From Sphingobacteriales bacterium (GTDB lineage Bacteria > Bacteroidota > Bacteroidia > Chitinophagales > UBA2359), in the NCBI GenBank assembly GCA_016718845.1, contig JADKCK010000005.1, positions 62,001 through 126,000 of the forward strand: 64,000 nucleotides of DNA, written 5' to 3'. Both the position numbers and the translations under genes were made by a program. Position 1 is the stretch's first letter; the number at the start of each line of letters is the position of its first letter. Of the stretch, positions 58,719 to 64,000 are shown in pieces. The notes beneath the pieces were generated by a model. The model was given only the letters and a program-made list of their open reading frames with translations, did not search any database and was not told where the DNA came from.

Positions 58719-60530
58719 TTACTTGGTTTTTAGTTTGCTTGTTTTTTTGTACTTTCCTTTTTTTTCTTCAAACAAGCGTAATTGCTGCACATCTTCTTGT
58801 AAAATGTTGTTTTTATATTCGGTCATACCAGTAGTTCGTGCGGCGGCGGTTACTTCTCCCCACGATGTAAAATAGTTTTCGTAATAAGCTATTGGATATT
58901 GGCTTAATGCTGCAATGTCTTCTTTGGTAGGTTTTCTTCCGATTTGTAGCGCAATTTGTTTTACTTGCAGATTTGTAGTTGTTTTTGCTAACTAAATAAT
59001 CTTGTTTTTCTAACCGTTTTACATGACTATTTTTAGTTTTGGGTGTTTCATCGTTGTTTTTTTCTGAAAGGGTCAATCCCGTCGGTCAATTCTTGATGGC
59101 AGTACAAGTAATATGGTAATAGAAGAAACTCAATTCGACAAAATTACGCTTTTAGTTGTTGTGCAGTCAAAGGTTGGCCTACCTACTCCATTAAAGGGGT
59201 TTAAAGCAAATTCATTTTCGTTAGTAAAAAGGAGATTAAGCGATACATAAAAGCAGGATATAGGTGCTACGGATGTCCTCTGCGGCTATTATGTTTTAGT
59301 CTATGTATGTCCCACCAAAGGTTAGAGATTACTTCTGAGTCGTTGTTCTTTTGTTTTCTTCTTTTACTTATGCAACTTGCTCTGGCGCAAAAATTTTCTT
59401 TGATAGTTTCCATACTTGATTTTTCTAACAATGAAGAGGTTTTGCGGATTAATCCAGGTAATGCTCTTGGTTTTCCTTTAGAGAAGCAAAGAATTGAGTA
59501 ATGTGCAGGCATAATCATTCTTACAGGTAGGCTTAAACCCTCCCATACAATCCAATCTTGATAATCAAGAATTGTGTTTAAGTGTTTAAAATGGCGAATG
59601 CACCACTGTGGAATGTTTAGCACCGCAAGCGTACAACCGGGTTTTAGTACTCTTGCCATTTCCGAAAGCCAATTATCACACCATTCAAAGTAGGTTTGAA
59701 TGTCGATACCATCGTTCCAGTTTTCGTACTTTTTTTTGATGTTATACGGCGGGTCGGCAAAACAAAAATCGATGCTATTATCAGGGATTTTCTTTAATTC
59801 TTCTAAACAATCACCGTTTAATAAAACCGATTGAGGTAATACATTCAAGGTAGTTGAATTGTATTTACGAAACAATTTATTGGCGATTATTGCAGGGTAC
59901 TTACTCCTCAAATCATAAACATTTACACACTTATACTCGGGTAAACCAAAAAGGTCTTGCAATCTATCGATAATATTTAAAGGTAATTCGTTAAAATCAA
60001 CGGCTATATCGCGCCAAATATCTGACATCAACGTTCCATATTCGTGATAAAGGTGTTTTTTGCCCCCATAGTCTTTTGTTGTACGGTCGCAGGCAGGGCA
60101 ATACGAATAAGCAATTCTTGTTTTTGTATGATTAAGCGCATTTGGGTAACGAGTAAATAGTAAAAGAGATGCGTGTGATTGATTTAGCTTGCCTCTCTTG
60201 ATTTATTAATGGTTGTTTTTACTGCATCCATAATTTGAGGTGAAGCTTATTGGTGGCAGAAGTGCAAAAATCTGCCGCTACAACGGGCGATGTTAGTATG
60301 GCAATAACAGAACGAGGATTTGTTTGATTAATAAAAAGGTTTAACTCTTCGTATAAAGTTACTTTATCACTAACTTCTTCCAAACTATTAAAATAAGGCA
60401 GTATTAGCAATGTCACATCGGGGGTTATATCACCCGATGTTAAAGTGCTGTTTAAGTTATACTGTAGTTTTAGTGTATTTTCGCTTAAATGAGCCATATT
60501 TAATGATTTTTGATTAAAAAAATTCAACAA
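58719..60530 (-). pseudogene. Type II DNA methyltransferase, multiply frameshifted
   Basis: Read from about 60497/60530 to 58719, one protein emerges in pieces. They are an N-terminal LHLKLW end, AVKTTI, LNQSHASLLLFTRYPNALNH, then a zinc-ribbon YCPACDRTTKDYGG and HEYGTLMSDIWRDIA. An intact frame (60031-59267) carries motif IV FADPPYNI and LKPGCTLAVLN. After 59267, LFTNENEFALNPFNGVG (motif I-like) and TAQQL appear in shifted frames. The end reads VKQIALQIGRKPTKEDIAAL...YPIAYYENYFTSWGEVTAAARTTGMTE. DPPY before FxGxG marks a beta-class enzyme. At least four frameshifts occur, so it is probably inactive. Confidence 0.6.
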
Positions 60531-60783
60531 GGGTATTTAGTTCACTGTCTTTGAAAATGTAACTGTGCAATCGTGTGTTGACAAATGGTTTTTAGGCAGA
60601 TTGGCGCCGAAAATTGCCTGCCCCATCGATTATATAGGCTATTTTATGCCTGGTTTATAATTGTTGTTGTCTTTCTTTTGCCTGTCCTGCTTTTCTTTCG
60701 ATAACACTATTGGTTGTCACCTGAAAACTTGCTTCAATGGCGTACTACTTTTTGTAGAGACACAACTACAAGGTCAAATGATG

Positions 60784-61493
60784 TTAAGGTACGAGTATTT
60801 TGAGTATGTCGATAATGCGTTTTTGTGAAAAATCCCAAGTAGGTAATTTTACTTTTAGATAATCAGTACATATTGCTGTATTAAATTGCAAAGAATTGAA
60901 AGTTGCCGCTTGTTATTCGGCTTACCCAAATGCAACGTTGTTTTCAAAGTATCTAATTCATTAGTCTGACCAATCAAATGACCTGCAGAGTACATTTTTT
61001 CTTCAACCTCACTGGGTAATCAGACACCAAAGCAGCACCGCCAAAAAGAAGAAGCATGATTACATCTTCGATAAAATCAGTTAATGAGGCAGCATTTGTG
61101 CAGATTTTCTCCATCAACTTTTAACTGCGTATTAGTCCAGTTTTTTTTATTTTCTAAAGTTTGAAACACATAGTCCCATTGCTTTCCTTTTCCAAACAAA
61201 CGTCATTTTTTGCTCAATCAAAATTAAACAAGTTCTTTTTTAAAAGGCATTAATCTTTTTCTCTCCTACATCTGATAAAACTATCAAGTGTTTTAAAACA
61301 AATTATAGCATTGTTTCCGATGTTTGAAGTGCCATTTTCAAGCTGTCGGCGAAGCATCAGCAAGATTTAGTACGCTAATAAATTTATCTTGGGTTTCAAG
61401 TAAACAGGATAATATTAAACCGACTCTATTTCGGTTATATTACTCGGCCAAAAACGGCAGTGCATTTTTTTCTAAATCTTCCAGATTTCGCAT
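60784..61493 (-). pseudogene. Decayed ORF upstream of the methyltransferase, possible restriction endonuclease remnant
   Basis: From ATG 61493 the minus strand reads MRNLEDLEKNALPFLAE, NRNRVGLILSCLLETQDKFISVLNLADASPTA and, in other frames, QWDYVFQTLENKKNWTNTQLKVDGE. TDFIEDVIMLLLFGGAALVSDYPVRL, TNELDTLKTTLHLGKPNNKRQ and LKVKLPTWDFSQKRIIDILKILVP follow, ending at TAA 60784. Stops and frameshifts separate the pieces. It runs in the same direction just 5' of a methyltransferase, the usual place for a cognate type II endonuclease, but no nuclease motif is certain. Confidence 0.45.
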
Positions 61494-61531
61494 AATTAAA
61501 GGCTTTTACAAAATATTTACGGTCAATAGCA

Positions 61532-63271
61532 GGCGTGTTCCTAAAAAGCCCTTTTTATGTTGGACAATTTATTTGGGCACAAAGAGACACTAATGTAGGG
61601 GGTACTACATTTTGCATTTATAAGACTATGTATAGATAGCTATATTTAAGCTCTCTTATTGATATAGTCTTCGGAAAGGATAGTGTACCAATCTCGTTTA
61701 TCGTCTTGTTTTTGATAAAAGAGTTGATAAGGAGAAAATCCTTTTCGCTCAGCAACTCTACTACGTTCGTAAGGTTGATGATTAAGATAAAAACGAATTA
61801 GATTTAATCGTTCTTGGTTCATCTGTCCTCGCACGCCCTTTAGGTAGGGTTTTAATCGGCTATTGATTGTTTCAATCATCGAAGACGACCGGTTGGCTTG
61901 GGCTAAGACCGATGACAATTGTGCAAGCATTTCTTGGGTTTTTTGTTCGCCAATTTGCTCGTTCAACAAAACTTGCCACTCGTTGGCTTGCTGCTGATGA
62001 TAGCGTTGATGAACATATTGTTTGCAACAATTAGCCTTACGACGATGGTTATAAATAAGCGAAACTACTCGCCATAAGAAATCTGTTGGTTTGCTTTGGT
62101 CGGTCGATTGCTCCGTTAATTGCTTAACTTTAGTAGCTATATCGGCTATGTATTGAGTGACGGCGGGGATATACTTTTGGAACGAGGCAATGGCTTTTTG
62201 CCACTTGGTATTGGGTATTTCCTTACCTAAACAGCAAATGGTTTGCAAATGCTCTTGGGCTTGTTGATGCTCTATCCAAGTGCCGTTGTTATCGAAATAG
62301 TCAAACGCCTTTTTGCTTTCGGACAACAAATAACGAGCGTTATCGTAGTGTTGCATCGCCAATGTTGCTTGTTCATAGGCTTCGGCTAAGCCGTTTTCGG
62401 CTTTTTTTACTGCTTGATGGTGTTTAGAGGTGGGTATTAGTTGCTCGTTAAGCATTTTTTGTGCATTAGACACTGTTTTGTGGGCTTCTTCTACCCGACC
62501 AAACGATTTGACAAATTTGCACCATAAACCAATAAGTTCCTTACCGACTAGGCGAAAATAGTGGAATAAATCGCCATGAAACACGATATCTAAGCCTTTT
62601 AAACACGACTGTATTTGCGTGGCAAAGTCGGCACTAATACTTAATCCTTCGGGTTTATTACCTGCCAGTATCTGTTCCAAATAAAAACTCCATGTTTCGG
62701 ATTTACGGTTATCTGCCTTCGCTATACATAATGTATAACCTGTGCGGCTATCTATGGTTACTAAATATGGATTGTTGCCTTGAAAGGTCTCGTCTATTAC
62801 TAAACAACAAATAATATCATCGTTGGGCAAGGTATCAAAAACAGGCAATAACGAGCCGTATTTGTGCAAGGTTGCAGATACTTCTCCTTTGCTAATGCCC
62901 ATACCTCGATGGCGTACTTCTTCGCAAATATTTCTTACACTTGATCGGTGCATCAAATATTGACGAGCTATTACTTGCTCTTTATCGACCAACAAAATAG
63001 CCGTACTAGCTTGTTTCAATAAATGCAGGTTGTTAAGTATAGATTCTGCCCAACTCATATAGTTGTAGCAGCTACTGCGGCAGATGCCATAGCGTAGGGC
63101 TATTGAACCAACCGAACCGTGTTGTCGATTGCCTAACATCAATAAACCAATTTTAAAAACTTGGGGAAGGGAGTGTGTGCTAGTGAACATATCGTACTTA
63201 TGTTTTAAAACACAAGATACGCACTTTCCTTCTCTTTTCCTAACATCGTCCAACTATTTTAGGAACACGCC
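61532..63271 (-). mobile_element. Insertion sequence with 15-bp inverted ends
   Basis: GGCGTGTTCCTAAAA at 61532-61546 and its complement at 63257-63271 bound a 1.74-kb element with one DDE-type transposase gene. Inner ends also share GTTGGAC. The 11-bp CGGTCAATAGC is directly repeated at 61520-61530 and 63354-63364, possibly a target duplication with 82 bp unexplained on the right. It interrupts the region 38 bp upstream of the decayed ORF's ATG (61493). Confidence 0.75.
61646..63190 (-). CDS. DDE-type transposase of an unclassified family
   Basis: 514 aa from ATG 63190. A TTG at 63253 also extends the frame but would sit against the terminal repeat. An HTH-like N-terminus (ALRYGICRSSCYNYMSW) is followed by a DDE core: CCLVIDETFQGNNPYLVTIDS, FHGDLFHYFRLV, and SSSMIETINSRLKPYLKGVRGQM with the Glu. 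A long helical insertion (QAVKKAENGLAEAYEQATLAM) separates the last two. It has no frameshift, in contrast to its neighbours. It may belong to a DUF6399-like group. Confidence 0.7.
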   Translation of the reverse strand: MFTSTHSLPQVFKIGLLMLGNRQHGSVGSIALRYGICRSSCYNYMSWAESILNNLHLLKQASTAILLVDKEQVIARQYLMHRSSVRNICEEVRHRGMGISKGEVSATLHKYGSLLPVFDTLPNDDIICCLVIDETFQGNNPYLVTIDSRTGYTLCIAKADNRKSETWSFYLEQILAGNKPEGLSISADFATQIQSCLKGLDIVFHGDLFHYFRLVGKELIGLWCKFVKSFGRVEEAHKTVSNAQKMLNEQLIPTSKHHQAVKKAENGLAEAYEQATLAMQHYDNARYLLSESKKAFDYFDNNGTWIEHQQAQEHLQTICCLGKEIPNTKWQKAIASFQKYIPAVTQYIADIATKVKQLTEQSTDQSKPTDFLWRVVSLIYNHRRKANCCKQYVHQRYHQQQANEWQVLLNEQIGEQKTQEMLAQLSSVLAQANRSSSMIETINSRLKPYLKGVRGQMNQERLNLIRFYLNHQPYERSRVAERKGFSPYQLFYQKQDDKRDWYTILSEDYINKRA

Positions 63272-63695
63272 GAAAACTCCGAGGAACAGAGGAAGCAAAC
63301 ATATACATAAAAGAAGCCGAAAGGAGAATAGACGACATTAAATTAAAATAAACCGGTCAATAGCTTTTTATTGCCTCACAGCAAAAGAAACCAACTTACT
63401 GGTTCAAACCCTTAACCCACAGCAAAGCCCAACACGCTATTAGAACATGGTGGTTTTTTTTTTCAAAAACAACTTAACACCCTTTGTTTTATGCGAAAAA
63501 AACCAACTTTTCCCTATTTAACTAAACCACATAAAACAACACTTCCCAGCCCCACTTCGGTAAAAAAACCCTCTCGTCTTGGAAACGTAACATTCAAATC
63601 TAAATACAATCCTGGGCCTACCTCCCTCACAATTAAAATGGGAGAATCGGAACACGTCATCACCTCCTTTAGAAAAAAAAAAACCACGCCCCAAA
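63272..63695 (+). other. Low-complexity stretch with possible lost 5' half of the epimerase
   Basis: About 420 bp between the IS end and the epimerase remnant. It contains A- and T-runs of 8-12 and a weak 73-codon frame (63491-63712) without recognisable motifs. The 5' half of the epimerase should lie here but cannot be read. Either real decay or poor sequence near a contig end. Confidence 0.35.
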
Positions 63696-63911
63696 ATAGC
63701 CAAATTTATTGAAAAACGCGACGAAGGCATACACCATATTGCCACGATGTGCCAGACATAGCCACAGCCATGCAATATTTTAACAACAATGGCACAAGCT
63801 ACTCGACGAACAACCCAAACGTGGTGCCGATAATAAATTAGTATGCTTTATCCACCCCAAGACTGCAATGGCGTGCTAACCGAGTTATGCCAAGAAATAC
63901 CCTTGTCATAA
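63696..63911 (+). pseudogene. Methylmalonyl-CoA epimerase, 3' half with frameshifts
   Basis: IAKFIEKRDEGIHHIA, DVPDIATAMQYFNNNG, LLDEQPKRGADNKLVCFIHPK and GVLTELCQEIPLS read in three frames that join in order, ending TAA 63911. This is the C-terminal glyoxalase-fold half of the epimerase with its metal-binding His (IHHIA) and Glu (TELCQE). It would act in propionyl-CoA metabolism if whole. Confidence 0.6.
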
Positions 63912-63934
63912 AATATCCCATCTGACAAACCAAC

Positions 63935-64000
63935 TAAAAAAGTTTGCGGTTTGCCCGCTTGACGCGGAAAATGTTTTTTGGGGGTGATGTTGGCACTCCT
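63935..64000 (-). repeat. Dispersed ~100-bp intergenic repeat, copy E (cut by the window end)
   Basis: On the minus strand: AGGAGTGCCAACATCACCCC, AAAAAAC, CCGCGTCAAGCGGG, matching the other four copies. The gggggtg side lies beyond 64000. It follows the epimerase 3' end. Confidence 0.8.

Noticed and set aside
61324..61593. 89-codon plus-strand frame
   Set aside because: The minus strand of the same stretch reads a coherent decayed protein (LEDLEKNALPFLAE and others), so the plus frame is a shadow.
63491..63712. 73-codon plus-strand frame upstream of the epimerase
   Set aside because: Low complexity and homopolymer runs, no family motif, and partly overlapping the epimerase remnant in another frame.
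1..64000. tRNA, rRNA or riboswitch genes
   Set aside because: None was recognised by eye; a covariance-model scan (tRNAscan-SE, Rfam) would decide.

Overview
The window is from a Bacteroidota genome, probably Chitinophagales- or Saprospirales-like. The evidence is a low-GC sequence, promoters of the TAnnTTTG type, several type IX secretion (T9SS) cargo proteins (type A tails and a gliding-motility CHU_C-type tail), a PorV-family barrel, a TonB receptor with a carboxypeptidase-regulatory domain, and bacillithiol (bshB1) and HscA-type chaperone genes. No rRNA, tRNA or CRISPR array was recognised.

Layout. 1-3303 is the 5' part of a giant secreted Ig-repeat protein on the minus strand. 3763-9700 holds a domesticated IS1595-like ORF lacking its catalytic core, a T9SS cargo protein, two surface-polysaccharide type genes and a DinB-like protein. 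10060-13380 is metabolic (nadC, CoA-transferase, an orphan transhydrogenase subunit). 13384-15051 is an Rpn-type nuclease gene with a partial tandem duplication and expanded charged repeats. 15168-25126 holds an M16-like non-catalytic protein, a gliding-type surface protein, an amidohydrolase, a DUF58 protein and an M43 metalloprotease. 25212-36580 is housekeeping (thioesterase, hscA, folK, leucyl aminopeptidase, rsmA, a D-2-hydroxyacid dehydrogenase). 37062-46222 is a three-gene cell-envelope operon: TonB receptor, giant surface protein of about 1350 aa, PorV-like barrel. 46406-57395 holds a LON-domain protein, an SDR, an OstA-like protein, a GNAT, bshB1, a Schlafen/AlbA_2 ATPase, small membrane proteins, cmk and an FAD oxidoreductase. 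57550-64000 is a decaying region: a broken membrane gene between twin hairpins, a heavily frameshifted DNA methyltransferase, a decayed upstream ORF that may be its restriction enzyme, a transposon with 15-bp inverted ends, and the 3' half of methylmalonyl-CoA epimerase.

Non-coding structure is the most distinctive part. Two repeat systems stand out. (1) A family of about 100 bp (5 copies) has a gggggtg...caccccc inverted pair followed by a CCGC/GCGG mini-hairpin. (2) Minisatellite arrays of 15-16 bp units (core GATGTGGTGATGTT) sit directly 5' of four start codons, always with the C/A-rich, nearly G-free strand as the sense strand. Both families deserve a genome-wide look.

Caution on quality: at least ten otherwise conserved genes, including near-essential ones (rsmA, ostA-like, leucyl aminopeptidase), carry single-base frameshifts, and 31126-31224 looks like an assembly artefact. 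Many of the broken genes may therefore be sequence errors rather than true pseudogenes.
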